Below, piece after piece: positions 1-8,990 of a stretch of DNA of 64,000 bases (position 1 is the stretch's first letter; the number at the start of each line of letters is the position of its first letter). This DNA comes from RI-106 sp964496875 (GTDB taxonomy: Bacteria; Cyanobacteriota; Vampirovibrionia; Obscuribacterales; Obscuribacteraceae). The position numbers and the translations under genes were made by a program. The stretch lies in assembly GCA_964496875.1 (NCBI GenBank), contig CAZCBH010000004.1, positions 84,392-148,391 of the forward strand, read 5' to 3'. The notes below the pieces were generated by a model. The model saw only the letters and a list, made by a program, of their open reading frames with translations, had not been told where the DNA came from and did no database searches.

Positions 1-1035
1 CCTGGGGGCTGAGGGCAGCTTGTCGCCCAGGTTCTCCAGCTCTTTAAACAGGTCTTGTTTGTTTTGTCTGGTGGCCAGCAAGGCACCGCCCAGGGACAGT
101 CCATAGAAAGCGCCAAGTACCGCTGCCAGAGTGCCATAGAAAGCGAGAGTGCTGGGTAAGAGTGTCGGTACCGAAAGGAAGATCGTGCCGGTAGCCAGAG
201 CCGCCACCAGACCGCTAAGTAGAGAGAATGCGGAGGTCAAAAGCAGCGGGTGCCATAGAAAGCCTCCGATATTCAAGCTGGTTTCAGTCCTGTAGCTTTT
301 GTTCTTGCGAATGGTCAAATAGGCGCTGCCGCCGACTATGCAGGTTAGCATCAGGGGAACCAGGCTGGCTATAACTCCGTAGTTTGTGGCAGATGTCAGG
401 TAAGGCAGGCACAGAAAAAACAGACCGGCTGTCAGACCACGCTGCATGGGCTCGTACACCCGGGAGGCTCCGATGGTTTTGTTGAGATTGGCGACGGCGG
501 CTCTGCTGGTTTTTGCTCCCAGGCCGATACCCAGGCAGGATGTGAGGGCGAAGAGCGCAAGAGAGAGGTAGGTCTCGAATCCGAGCAGGAAGGGGCTCGA
601 GACCATATAGACAAGCAAGCAGGGGATTGTCGCCAACGCAATCTGGCTGGCGAGCAGGGTGGCGTCCCAGGCTTTACCGCCTTTCCATCGGTCTTTCTGG
701 TAGTTGAATATGCTGCCGTAGATATAGGCACCGAGGAAGGCGATAGTTCCGGCAAAAGTGTAAGAGGCCCAGTCGTTGTTGGGCAGGGAGGCCGTGCCGA
801 GCCAGTAGCTGAAGAAACTGACTGACATGACATAGCTTATGATTCCACCGGCAGAAGCGGCACCGGCGCCGAGAATGGACAGCATGATACCGAGGGGCGC
901 CGGCAGATTGCTCTTACTCTGGCGTTTGCCTTCGACTATCTTGCTGGCTGCCAGCCATTTTTTTTCGGGACTGCTCGGGTCGGAAAGAATCTCCCAGGCT
1001 TTCTTTTCCGTCTTGCAATGCTTGCCTGATCCCAT
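1..1035 (-). CDS. Multi-pass membrane protein, C-terminus cut by window edge
   Basis: From an ATG at 1035-1033 the minus strand stays open for 345 codons and leaves the window without a stop. A short charged N-terminus (about 40 residues) is followed by at least seven hydrophobic stretches, near residues 48-75, 93-110, 125-146, 155-174, 200-240, 265-290 and 298-322, so this is an integral membrane protein. A purine-rich AAAGGA lies about 12 nt before the start. No family could be recognised. An overlapping minus-strand frame at 432-833 is rich in Ser/Pro and lacks membrane segments, so it is treated as a shadow. The membrane-protein reading is fairly sure; the function is unknown. Confidence 0.7.
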   Translation of the reverse strand, partial: MGSGKHCKTEKKAWEILSDPSSPEKKWLAASKIVEGKRQSKSNLPAPLGIMLSILGAGAASAGGIISYVMSVSFFSYWLGTASLPNNDWASYTFAGTIAFLGAYIYGSIFNYQKDRWKGGKAWDATLLASQIALATIPCLLVYMVSSPFLLGFETYLSLALFALTSCLGIGLGAKTSRAAVANLNKTIGASRVYEPMQRGLTAGLFFLCLPYLTSATNYGVIASLVPLMLTCIVGGSAYLTIRKNKSYRTETSLNIGGFLWHPLLLTSAFSLLSGLVAALATGTIFLSVPTLLPSTLAFYGTLAAVLGAFYGLSLGGALLATRQNKQDLFKELENLGDKLPSAPR

Positions 1036-1115
1036 AGATACGAGTCCATCCTTTTAACTCCCGTATCTAAGATTTACCCCCGGCAGCGCTCTGGTTCACG
1101 CCCGGAAGAGATCTT

Positions 1116-3089
1116 TTACAAGTTCAATCCGCTGATATGCTCCAGTGCTTCCGGATTTTCTATGCTGGATTTGTCTCCGGCATCTTCTCCAAGGTAGGTG
1201 CATCTTATAGTTTTGCGCACTATCTTACCGGAGCGGGTTTTTGGTAGAGCAGGTACGGTGTGGATTTTGTCCGGGCGCATCGTTTTGCCCAGTTTGCCGG
1301 CCACAAGTTTACGCAACTCCTCTTTTAGCTCTTCTGTTTCGGATTTGCCGGGCAGAAGGGTTATGAAGCAGGCCAGGCTCTCGCCTTTTATGTCGTGGGG
1401 CACACCGACCACAGCCGCTTCGGCCACATCGGGGTGTTCGACTAACGCAGATTCCACCTCGCCGGGACCGACTCGCTTGCCTGCCACTTTGATGGTGTCA
1501 TCGGAGCGACCGTAGAGGAACCAGGAGCCGTCCTCGTCCACCATAGCCCAGTCTCCGTGGTACCAGACTCCGGGAAACTTTTCGAAATAGGTTTCTATAT
1601 AGCGCTCGGGCGCTTTGAGAAAGCCTTTTGTCATGGATGGACCGGGTTTCTTGCAGACCAGATGTCCGATCTCGCCTTTGATGCTCTTGCCCTCTTCGCT
1701 AAAGACATCGATGTCCATGGCCAGTCCCGGACCGCCAAGGGAGCAGGGTTTGAGCGGCATCAAAGGCAGCGGAGTGAGCAGACCGCCTACCACTTCGGTG
1801 CCGCCGGATATGTTTATGACCGGGCATTTGCCTCCGCCTATCCGGTTGAAGAACCACATATAGCTGTCTTCATCCCAGGGTTCTCCGGTAGAGCCTAATA
1901 AACGCAGGCTCGCGAAGTCGTGTTTGTCCACCCACTCTTCTCCGGCGGAGCGCAGGGCGCGGATAGCCGTGGGCGAGATTCCTAGAGTGCTGACTTTCTG
2001 TTTTTCTACTATCTGCCAGATCCGGTCAGGGGTGGGATAGTTCGGGGCGCCTTCGAAGATGACCAGGGTGCCTCCCCAGAAGAGAACACCGATCATCTCC
2101 CAGGGACCCATCATCCAGCCGATGTCGGTGACCCAGAAGAAGACGTCTTCAGGCTGGACGTCGAAGCAAAAACCGAGCTCTTTAGAAATTTGAGCGAGAG
2201 CACCGCCATGGGTATGCACGGTGCCTTTCGGTTTGCCGGTGGTGCCTGAAGTATAGAGATACATAGAGGGATGCTCGGCAGGCAGGTCGTAGACAGTCGG
2301 CACCGACTCTGCTTTTTCCAGCTCTTCGTGGAGCCAGAGGTCGCGTCCTTCTCTCCAGGCTACTTCATTGGCGGTGTGTTTGAGCACCACCACATGCTTA
2401 ACCGAGGCTACCGCATCAGCGGCCTGATCGGCATCTTTTTTGATGTCGACAAGCTTACCGCGTCTGACGCCACCGTCGGCGGTGAAGAGGACTTTCGCTT
2501 CGCTGTCCTCCAGTCTGGCTGCCAGGGCCTGGGAGCCGAATCCGCTGAAGACCGGCACTGCCACCGCGCCGATTTTGAAACAGGCGAAAAGCACCGCAAC
2601 CACTTCCGGTACCATCGGCATATAAATGCCGACAGCGTCGCCTTTGCCGACACCGAGCTTTCTCATTACTCCTGCGGTTTTCGAGACCAGTTCGTTGAGC
2701 TCGCCATAGGTGTATTTTCTCGGTTCGCCTTCCTCACCTTCAAAAATTAGAGCCATGTGATCTTTGCCGACACTGGTTCTAGCACCCAGGGTTTTGCCTT
2801 TTTCCATGTGCCAATCAAGAATGTTGTCTACTATGTTTAGCTCGCCATCTACGAACCACTTGGTCCATTCGAAGCCATCGCTGCTATCCATGAGCTTCTT
2901 GTATTCTCTGGTCCATTTGACCCCCATGTATTTGAGGGCTTCTTCCCAGAACCAGTCGGTATCTTCGCAAGAGCGAGCAACAAGCTCTCTCCAGTCTTTC
3001 ATGCCGTGTGCCTTCAAGAAGTCGGCTGCTCTGCACTCCAGGTATTTGCCCTGGGGTTTCCAGATCACGTTGGCTATGGTCTTGCTCAT
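1116..3089 (-). CDS. AMP-forming acyl-CoA synthetase (acetyl-CoA synthetase superfamily)
   Basis: A two-step adenylate-forming ligase that makes acyl-AMP and then acyl-CoA in the cytoplasm. The 657-residue protein has an Acs-type N-terminal cap, the phosphate-binding motif YTSGTTGKPKG, an ATP/AMP-binding stretch with SGGTE, a hinge in GRSDDTIKVAGKR, and the C-terminal catalytic lysine in PKTRSGK. The start is placed at the second Met (3089) because AAAGAGGT precedes it; an upstream ATG at 3125 has no ribosome binding site. It lacks the WWQTET motif seen in the second synthetase at 37725-39566, which in acetyl-CoA synthetases lines the acetate pocket. The substrate may therefore be larger than acetate (inference). 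It appears to be transcribed alone. Confidence 0.9.
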   Translation of the reverse strand: MSKTIANVIWKPQGKYLECRAADFLKAHGMKDWRELVARSCEDTDWFWEEALKYMGVKWTREYKKLMDSSDGFEWTKWFVDGELNIVDNILDWHMEKGKTLGARTSVGKDHMALIFEGEEGEPRKYTYGELNELVSKTAGVMRKLGVGKGDAVGIYMPMVPEVVAVLFACFKIGAVAVPVFSGFGSQALAARLEDSEAKVLFTADGGVRRGKLVDIKKDADQAADAVASVKHVVVLKHTANEVAWREGRDLWLHEELEKAESVPTVYDLPAEHPSMYLYTSGTTGKPKGTVHTHGGALAQISKELGFCFDVQPEDVFFWVTDIGWMMGPWEMIGVLFWGGTLVIFEGAPNYPTPDRIWQIVEKQKVSTLGISPTAIRALRSAGEEWVDKHDFASLRLLGSTGEPWDEDSYMWFFNRIGGGKCPVINISGGTEVVGGLLTPLPLMPLKPCSLGGPGLAMDIDVFSEEGKSIKGEIGHLVCKKPGPSMTKGFLKAPERYIETYFEKFPGVWYHGDWAMVDEDGSWFLYGRSDDTIKVAGKRVGPGEVESALVEHPDVAEAAVVGVPHDIKGESLACFITLLPGKSETEELKEELRKLVAGKLGKTMRPDKIHTVPALPKTRSGKIVRKTIRCTYLGEDAGDKSSIENPEALEHISGLNL

Positions 3090-3234
3090 TACTACCGACC
3101 TCTTTGTTTCGGGGCGTGAAAACATATTGACATATTGACGGGTTTCCGGAGCTAGATTTTACTAAGAGCTTGCCGTTTTAACCTTATATATGATCGAAAT
3201 CTTCGAATTCTCTCTAGAATGCGTACTTGAAAAC

Positions 3235-4644
3235 TTAGTTCAGTCCTGAGATTGCACTGCGGAGCTTTTTCTCTTCTTCGAAGTGTTTTTTCGCTTCGCT
3301 ATCGAGACCGTTCTTCTTCAGATAGACTGCGTATTCTTTGTGCAGATCCGGTAGAAAGACAGGGTTGACGTTTCGCTCTATCTCCCTTTCTCGTATCGCC
3401 TCTTCATAGGCTTTTCTGGCATTGGCAAGCTCGCCTTTCTTGTCATAGATGCGAGCAAGTTCGGTGACGGCGGTGGCATAACGTCTGTTGTTTTTGGACT
3501 TTATCTGTTTTTCCAGAGCCATTCTCTCTTTTATCGCTGCCTCTGCTTCGTCCAGCTTGTTAGACCGGACCAGGGCTTTGACCAGCAATTCGAGAAACTC
3601 GGATTCGGTCTTTTCTTGTCCTTCGATTGTTTTGATCCGCTTAGAAATAGTGATAGCTTCACGACAGATTCTGATGCACTCCTCATAGTTCTTCGTGTTC
3701 AGATTGAGCGAGGCAAGGGACAAATAGCTTTCTATTCTGCACTGATTGTTCTCTTTGTCTTCTTTTGGAGTGAGGATTTCGATTGCTCTTTTATAGCTGC
3801 GCTCCGCTTCGTCGAACCTGTCGTCCATGAGAGCCAGTCTTCCTTTTACGAAGTAAGAACGGCCAAGCAGTGCCGAGTGCGGCTCTTGTTTTTCCAGATC
3901 AGGCAAATAGCTTTCCAGATAAGCCTTCGCTTCCGCTAGATTCATGCCCTCTAAAGATTCCCGGGCGGCAAGATAGAGTTCTTGCGGGCTCTTTTTCTTT
4001 AGAGCCGGATTGTCTTTGTAATGCATCGGTGAGGCAAGCACCAGAGCTTCTCGCCGTATCGAATCCGCCTGCTTTTTATCACCTTGCTCTTCTAAAATCG
4101 CCGCTTTCGTTATAAGAATGCGGTGCATAGTATGATCCGGTGCCAGGATCGATTTACCGGTATCAAAAGCACTGTCTATGGTATCATGAGCCTCTTTCAG
4201 CCTTTTCTCTCTCAAGGCGATCTCGCTAGCCAAAACCATTCCTTTGACCAGATTGAGCGCGTTCTCTCTATTCAAATCTCCGCCCTTGTCAGGCTTCCAG
4301 AGGGTTCTAGAGATCCTGAGGGATTCTTTTAAATTGACCGAGGCTTTGTTCAAATCGTTCGTCTCGAAGTAGACTTCAGAGAGGGCGAGCTGGGTTCTGG
4401 CCCGTTCGCTCCGCATTGATCCGTTTGAACTCAGCTGTGCCAGGGCTTCTTCGTATGCGACAGCCGCTTTCTTTAACTGCTTGCCTCTCTGCAGCACATA
4501 GGCGCGATCATAGCTCTCTTCCCAGCGCTGGCGAGGATCTGGTTGATCGAGGAGGTTGCCGCCACAGCCCTGGAATAGAAGAGCAAGAAGAAGCGTTAGA
4601 GCAGGAAGGCTTATTGAGGATGCTGTTTTTCTTCTTAGAATCAA
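3235..4644 (-). CDS. TPR-repeat lipoprotein
   Basis: The N-terminus has a positively charged RRK stretch, a hydrophobic core and the lipobox-like LLFQGC near residue 27, so it is probably exported and lipid-anchored. The rest (469 residues in all) is helical tetratricopeptide-type repeats, with pairs such as AAVAYEEALAQL, ASVNLKESLRI and AERSYKRAIEIL. TPRs are protein-interaction scaffolds; the partner is unknown. The start is TTG at 4644, overlapping the stop of the upstream membrane-protein gene as TTGA, so translation is probably coupled. It is the last gene of the pdxR-pdxS-pdxT strand run, but nothing else links it to vitamin B6. Confidence 0.8.
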   Translation of the reverse strand: MILRRKTASSISLPALTLLLALLFQGCGGNLLDQPDPRQRWEESYDRAYVLQRGKQLKKAAVAYEEALAQLSSNGSMRSERARTQLALSEVYFETNDLNKASVNLKESLRISRTLWKPDKGGDLNRENALNLVKGMVLASEIALREKRLKEAHDTIDSAFDTGKSILAPDHTMHRILITKAAILEEQGDKKQADSIRREALVLASPMHYKDNPALKKKSPQELYLAARESLEGMNLAEAKAYLESYLPDLEKQEPHSALLGRSYFVKGRLALMDDRFDEAERSYKRAIEILTPKEDKENNQCRIESYLSLASLNLNTKNYEECIRICREAITISKRIKTIEGQEKTESEFLELLVKALVRSNKLDEAEAAIKERMALEKQIKSKNNRRYATAVTELARIYDKKGELANARKAYEEAIREREIERNVNPVFLPDLHKEYAVYLKKNGLDSEAKKHFEEEKKLRSAISGLN

Positions 4645-5009
4645 ATGCAGAATCCGAAAAAGTTATCCCAGGGGATTTTGCTGAGGAAGACCTCCAGATC
4701 AAGCACGATACAGCCCAGCAAATTGGCCACCATGACCGCCGACCACACCAGTCGAGGAGGATGTCTCTCCAGGAGCATCAAAACCGTTCCTTCCACCATT
4801 ATCGAATAGGTGCCGAATAGAGTCAGTCCCCAGGTGTTGGAGCCGGCGATATAAGGTCCAAGACCGAGAATCAACCCCAGAAAAGAGGCGAAGTTCATCA
4901 GCAAGGAGTCGAACATAGATTGAGGCAAGCTGCCCCATTGCATACGCCAGAGGATGAAACCCTCGACCAGCAACAATGGAACAAACTGGAAAATGTAGAA
5001 TCCTAACAT
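4641..5009 (-). CDS. Small four-helix membrane protein
   Basis: About 122 residues with four hydrophobic segments: LGFYIFQFVPLLLVEG at the N-terminus, FASFLGLILGLGPYIAG, LTLFGTYSIMVEGTVLML, and VWSAVMVANLLGCIVLDL near the end. It follows pdxT by some 24 nt and overlaps the TPR lipoprotein by 4 nt, so it sits in the same transcript. The ATG at 5009 is chosen; an in-frame TTG at 5021 is possible, and neither has a strong ribosome binding site. No family was recognised. Co-transcription with a lipoprotein suggests an envelope role, which is inference only. Confidence 0.7.
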   Translation of the reverse strand: MLGFYIFQFVPLLLVEGFILWRMQWGSLPQSMFDSLLMNFASFLGLILGLGPYIAGSNTWGLTLFGTYSIMVEGTVLMLLERHPPRLVWSAVMVANLLGCIVLDLEVFLSKIPWDNFFGFCI

Positions 5010-5033
5010 CGTTAGGTTCAATTCTATCTTTTT

Positions 5034-5642
5034 CTATCCTTCTTTAACCAGGCTCTCCTCGATCATTCCTTTGAAGAATTCATGGATTCTTGTGTCTTCG
5101 GTCAGCTCAGGGTGGAAGGTGGTCGCAAGCAGGTTTTTCTGGCGGGCCATATAGATCTCGTTTTGGCTTCGCGCTAGAGCTAGGATCTCGACATCTTCTC
5201 CCGCCGATATTATCTGTGGGGCCCTTATGAAGACCGCCGGATAAGGCAGTGCTTCGCCTTTGATGGCGATATCGGCTTCGAAGCTGGATTTCTGAGGTCC
5301 GTAAGCGTTTCTTCTTACGGTGATATCCATCAAAGAGAGAGTCTTCTGATCGCTTCCCTCCACGGATTTCGCCAGCATTATGGAGCCCATACAGGTCCCG
5401 TAGACAGGCATTCGTTCTTTGAGGGCTTTCTCTTTGATTCTCTCGAGCAGCTCGGCTGCAGCAAAGTCGGCCAGACGGTTTATCGTGGTCGACTCGCCGC
5501 CTGGAATAACAAGGGCTTCGATGCCCTCCAGCTCATGGATATATTTTATCGGCACAGGCTCCAGGTCGATTTTGCTAAGCATCCTTGCGTGCTCGGCCAC
5601 ATCGCCCTGGAGGGCAAGAACGCCAACTTTTATCTTTACCAT
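5034..5642 (-). CDS. pdxT: PdxT, glutaminase subunit of PLP synthase
   Basis: Class I glutamine amidotransferase that hydrolyses glutamine and passes ammonia to PdxS for de novo pyridoxal 5'-phosphate synthesis (DXP-independent route). The 202-residue length is typical. Visible motifs are GVLALQGDVAEH at the N-terminus, the oxyanion region IPGGEST, the nucleophile cysteine in GTCMG (usually GTCAG) and the His-Glu pair in FHPELT. The ATG at 5642 overlaps the pdxS stop, giving tight coupling of the two subunits. Identification rests on the full motif set and the pdxS neighbour. Confidence 0.97.
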   Translation of the reverse strand: MVKIKVGVLALQGDVAEHARMLSKIDLEPVPIKYIHELEGIEALVIPGGESTTINRLADFAAAELLERIKEKALKERMPVYGTCMGSIMLAKSVEGSDQKTLSLMDITVRRNAYGPQKSSFEADIAIKGEALPYPAVFIRAPQIISAGEDVEILALARSQNEIYMARQKNLLATTFHPELTEDTRIHEFFKGMIEESLVKEG

Positions 5643-6553
5643 CCCCGGCTTGCCAGCTCCTCTTCCGGGCTCAGGGAGCGTGCCGAGCGGCCTACCATAG
5701 GCTCTCCTAAGTTCCTGCTTACTTCGGCCAGAACTTCGGGGTCTTTGTAATAGGTTGTCGCTTTTACAATAGCGGCGGCGCGTTTTTCGGGATCGCCCGA
5801 TTTGAAAATGCCGGAGCCGACAAAGACGCCGTCGACGCCGAGCTGCATCATCAAGGCTGCGTCGGCAGGCGTGGCTATGCCGCCGGCGGCGAAGTTGACC
5901 ACCGGGAGCTTGCCATCTATTTTTACCTGTTTAACGAGTTCGAAGGGCGCACCAATCTCTTTTGCGTAATTCATCACTTCGTCGTCGGACATGGCCACGA
6001 GCTTTCTGATCTCGCCTAATATAGATCGGGCATGGCGAACAGCTTCCACCACGTCGCCGGTGCCGGCTTCGCCCTTGGTACGGATCATGGCAGCACCTTC
6101 GCCGATGCGACGCAGGGCTTCCCCCAGATTGCGCGCTCCGCAGACAAAAGGAATGGTGAATCTGGATTTGTCGATGTGATACTGTTCGTCAGCCGGTGTC
6201 AGGACCTCGCTTTCGTCGACGCAATCGACGCCCAGAGATTCGAGGATCTGGGCTTCCACGAAGTGCCCGATTCTTGCTTTGGCCATAACTGGGATAGAGA
6301 CAGCCTCGATTATTTTTGAGACCAGCTCCGGATCGCTCATTCGGGCGACACCGCCGTCGGCCCTGATATCTGCCGGTACTCTCTCGAGGGCCATCACCGA
6401 GACGGCACCGGCTGCTTCGGCTATTTTGGCCTGCTCGGCGTTGACCACGTCCATGATCACGCCGCCTTTGAGCATCTGGGGCAATGCTCTTTTCACCTTT
6501 TCTGTGCCGGATAACTTTTCATTCGAGATCTTCTCTTTCAGTTTTGTAGCCAT
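5636..6553 (-). CDS. pdxS: PdxS, PLP synthase lyase subunit
   Basis: The 305-residue (beta/alpha)8 barrel subunit of PLP synthase, which condenses ribose 5-phosphate, glyceraldehyde 3-phosphate and ammonia from PdxT. Family motifs are plain: LKGGVIMDVVNAEQAKIAE, ALERVPADIR, PVMAKARIGHFVEA with its catalytic lysine, GEAGTGDVVEAVRH and FAAGGIATPADAALMM. The start at 6553 lies 14 nt after the pdxR stop, and the end overlaps pdxT. The enzyme is cytoplasmic and forms a 12:12 complex with PdxT in characterised bacteria. The C-terminus ends LASRGW, as in other PdxS proteins. Confidence 0.98.
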   Translation of the reverse strand: MATKLKEKISNEKLSGTEKVKRALPQMLKGGVIMDVVNAEQAKIAEAAGAVSVMALERVPADIRADGGVARMSDPELVSKIIEAVSIPVMAKARIGHFVEAQILESLGVDCVDESEVLTPADEQYHIDKSRFTIPFVCGARNLGEALRRIGEGAAMIRTKGEAGTGDVVEAVRHARSILGEIRKLVAMSDDEVMNYAKEIGAPFELVKQVKIDGKLPVVNFAAGGIATPADAALMMQLGVDGVFVGSGIFKSGDPEKRAAAIVKATTYYKDPEVLAEVSRNLGEPMVGRSARSLSPEEELASRGW

Positions 6554-6567
6554 GCGAAGGTTCCTCC

Positions 6568-8172
6568 TTATATAAATGTATGGCCGCCGCCGGCGAACAC
6601 CGGTCGGCTGGAGTTGGATTTTCTAGTTTCTACCAGATCGAAATAACTTTCCACCGCTTGCCTCAATCTCTCGATTCCGGCTTTGATAGTGGCTTCGTCG
6701 TTCTGGATAAAGCAGAGTCTGAGGTGACTTGTGTTCTCTCCCGATAAGAAACAGAGATGACCGGGAGCAAAAGAGACGTTTCTGTCTCGGGCGTGGAGCA
6801 AGAGCTCTTTGGTGGAATGTCCTTCCGGTAACTTCATCCAGATGAACATACCACCTTCCGGTTTGCTCCAGGTGATACCTGTGCTGGTGTCAAAGGCTCG
6901 ATGCAGCTCGGTCAACATAGTGTCTCTTCTTCTTTTATAGGTCTCTCTGACCGACCGCAGATGGTCTTCCAGAAGCCCTTTTGCAAGGAACTCCGCCAGA
7001 AAAATCTGAGAGAGAGAATTGGTAGAGAGGTTCGAAGCCCGCTTAGCTAGTATGAGTCGACCGAGCACCTCCTGTGGTGCTACCAGCCATCCCAGTCTGA
7101 GGGCTGGGCAGAGGGCCTTTGAAAAAGTGCCCTGGTGAATGACTATCTTGTCGCCACCGGGAAGTGCTCTCAAGGATGGCAACCTCTCGCCTTCATAGCG
7201 TAGATCGCCGACAAAATCATCTTCCAGAATCGGCACTTGATAATGACTGGCAAGCGCAAGCAAAGCCACTCTTCTTGGAAGCGACATCGTCATCCCGGTA
7301 GGATTCTGAAAGTTGGGAATCACATAGATGAGTTTGGGGCGGTAGCGTTTGAGATGGGATTCCAGTATATCCAGACGGATGCCCTCTTCGTCCATGGGGG
7401 TGGGAAGGCATTCTGCCTGCCGATTCTTGAAGCTGCAACCGCCCCAGAGATAAGACGGATCCTCCATGGCGACCCTGTCTCCTGGATCGACAAAGACACT
7501 GCTGACAATGTCTATGCCTTGTTGAGAGCCGCTTACAATCAAGAGCTCTTCTTGCTTGGCGGGGATTTCGATGCGTCTGAGGTGAAAAAGAACCTGTCTG
7601 CGCAGACTTGGGTGCCCTTCGGCCGGACTGTATTCGAAGAGTCCCCGGGCGCGATTCTCTTCCATTATCGCCCCGAGAATAGATTCGAAGTCTTCGGTCG
7701 GATAGCTATCGAAAGAAGGTATGCCGCCGGCGAAAGAGATAAGATCCGGTTTCCACTCATAGGTCTCGTTTTCCGAGCGAAAGATGTCGTATATAGACTG
7801 ATTGGCCCGGGAGAACTTTCTTGACCAGTCGAGAGCTTCCGATTCGCTTGCCGTGATAGCAGAACCTTCGGTCAAAGGCTTTCTTGCGAAGGATCCTCTT
7901 CCGACATGGCTTTCGAGATAGCCCATTCTGGTCAATTCGGCATAGGCGCGGGCGGCGGTGGAGCGATCTATTGAGAGCAAGGCGGCCAATTCACGATTGG
8001 TGGGTAGCTTTCTGCCGACAATGATCTTGCCGCTATCGATCATGACCTGGAAACTTTCGGCAATCTGGGCGTAATAAGGCGTCTGGTTGTCTTCTCTATC
8101 TATGGCAGTTGCAAGCAAGGAGGTCCAGTCGGGCTGGGCTTGCGGTTCGTCTTTCGGGGATAAACCAGGCAT
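6568..8172 (-). CDS. pdxR: MocR/PdxR-type GntR regulator with aminotransferase domain
   Basis: A 534-residue fusion of an N-terminal GntR winged helix (about residues 30-110, with LPTNRELAALLSIDRSTAARAY) and a fold-type I aminotransferase domain (about 150-510). The PLP-binding lysine is visible in HQGTFSKAL, with SGSQQGIDI and IPNFQNPTGM nearby. In characterised PdxR proteins this domain senses PLP and controls pdxST. Here it is the first gene of the operon, 14 nt upstream of pdxS on the same strand, rather than divergent, which suggests autoregulation of all three genes (inference). Length and domain order are normal for MocR proteins. Confidence 0.92.
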   Translation of the reverse strand: MPGLSPKDEPQAQPDWTSLLATAIDREDNQTPYYAQIAESFQVMIDSGKIIVGRKLPTNRELAALLSIDRSTAARAYAELTRMGYLESHVGRGSFARKPLTEGSAITASESEALDWSRKFSRANQSIYDIFRSENETYEWKPDLISFAGGIPSFDSYPTEDFESILGAIMEENRARGLFEYSPAEGHPSLRRQVLFHLRRIEIPAKQEELLIVSGSQQGIDIVSSVFVDPGDRVAMEDPSYLWGGCSFKNRQAECLPTPMDEEGIRLDILESHLKRYRPKLIYVIPNFQNPTGMTMSLPRRVALLALASHYQVPILEDDFVGDLRYEGERLPSLRALPGGDKIVIHQGTFSKALCPALRLGWLVAPQEVLGRLILAKRASNLSTNSLSQIFLAEFLAKGLLEDHLRSVRETYKRRRDTMLTELHRAFDTSTGITWSKPEGGMFIWMKLPEGHSTKELLLHARDRNVSFAPGHLCFLSGENTSHLRLCFIQNDEATIKAGIERLRQAVESYFDLVETRKSNSSRPVFAGGGHTFI

Positions 8173-8174
8173 AT

Positions 8175-8211
8175 GCTCTTTCCTTCTCGTTCCTTCTCTG
8201 TACGAGAGAGC
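8175..8211 (-). promoter_or_regulatory. Imperfect inverted repeat in the pdxR leader
   Basis: Two adjacent 5-bp arms pair across this stretch: GCTCT (8175-8179) with AGAGC (8207-8211), and CTCGT (8186-8190) with ACGAG (8202-8206). The 6-nt bulge between the arms holds AAGGA on the minus strand, the likely ribosome binding site of pdxR about 9 nt before its ATG. The repeat could be a DNA operator or an RNA hairpin that partly hides the ribosome binding site. Nothing else shows function. Confidence 0.35.
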
Positions 8212-8252
8212 ATTTTAGCGGGATTGGCTGTTGTTGTATGCCGGACAATAGA

Positions 8253-8990
8253 TTAAATGTCTTTATTCTCAGGTTCTGCTTCTGATTCCTGGGTCAGTCC
8301 ATCGGCGTTTACATAAAGTACGATCAGCCATACGATGAAGAGGACGATGGTCCAGAAGAAAAGGAAGAGCGCCTGGGGCACTAAAGAAGCGAAGGTAAGG
8401 ATGCTGACCAGAAAGAGCATGATCCAGATGGCCCGACCGGCCAGCCCTATGCGTCTTGAGACCATGGTCTTTTCCAGTAAAAACTCGGTCAGGTGGTATC
8501 CAGCCAATGCATACAATGTGTTGGAGAGGATGAAGATTCTTCCCAGAGTCTGGTCCAGAATCATCCAGCCTTCCAGTCGGAGAATCGAACGGTTCAGGGT
8601 AGTGTCATAGAGAGAACGATAAGAGACGTCGACGAAGTGGATCATCAGATTGAAAAAGGTCTCAACATCCACCGTGAGCGCGATCATGACCAGGAAAAGG
8701 CAGAAGATCTTGCGTTGTGCGTCTTTGGCAGGAGCTATTTTATATAGACAGATCAAGAAATAGGTAAGAGAGAGGCAGGCCGTCAAAAGAGCCAGGCTGT
8801 TGATTTGCCAGAGCAATGGATGGATGGCGGCGAAGCTCATCAGTCTCTCGACTGAAAACTGGCTCAGGTCGCCGGCTCTGAAGCAATAGATGGTGGACAG
8901 TATAGCGAAAGTGTGGGCGATTGCTCCGTAGAGGCAGGCTTTCTGAACCGCTCTTAAATCCGAGTTCTTTTCGAAACTCTTCTTAGCCAT
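8253..8990 (-). CDS. Multi-pass membrane protein of unknown function
   Basis: About 245 residues with six hydrophobic segments: ACLYGAIAHTFAILSTIYCF, PLLWQINSLALLTACLSLTY, FCLFLVMIALTVDVE, GRIFILSNTLYALAGY, RAIWIMLFLVSILTFASLV and FLFFWTIVLFIVWLIVLYV. A short acidic tail ends the protein. The start at 8990 (MAKKSF) overlaps the serS stop by 8 nt; a longer frame from 9014 is possible. The overlap indicates co-transcription with serS. It does not match a family I know, although the arrangement of hydrophobic helices resembles DUF4386-like membrane proteins only loosely. Confidence 0.7.
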   Translation of the reverse strand: MAKKSFEKNSDLRAVQKACLYGAIAHTFAILSTIYCFRAGDLSQFSVERLMSFAAIHPLLWQINSLALLTACLSLTYFLICLYKIAPAKDAQRKIFCLFLVMIALTVDVETFFNLMIHFVDVSYRSLYDTTLNRSILRLEGWMILDQTLGRIFILSNTLYALAGYHLTEFLLEKTMVSRRIGLAGRAIWIMLFLVSILTFASLVPQALFLFFWTIVLFIVWLIVLYVNADGLTQESEAEPENKDI

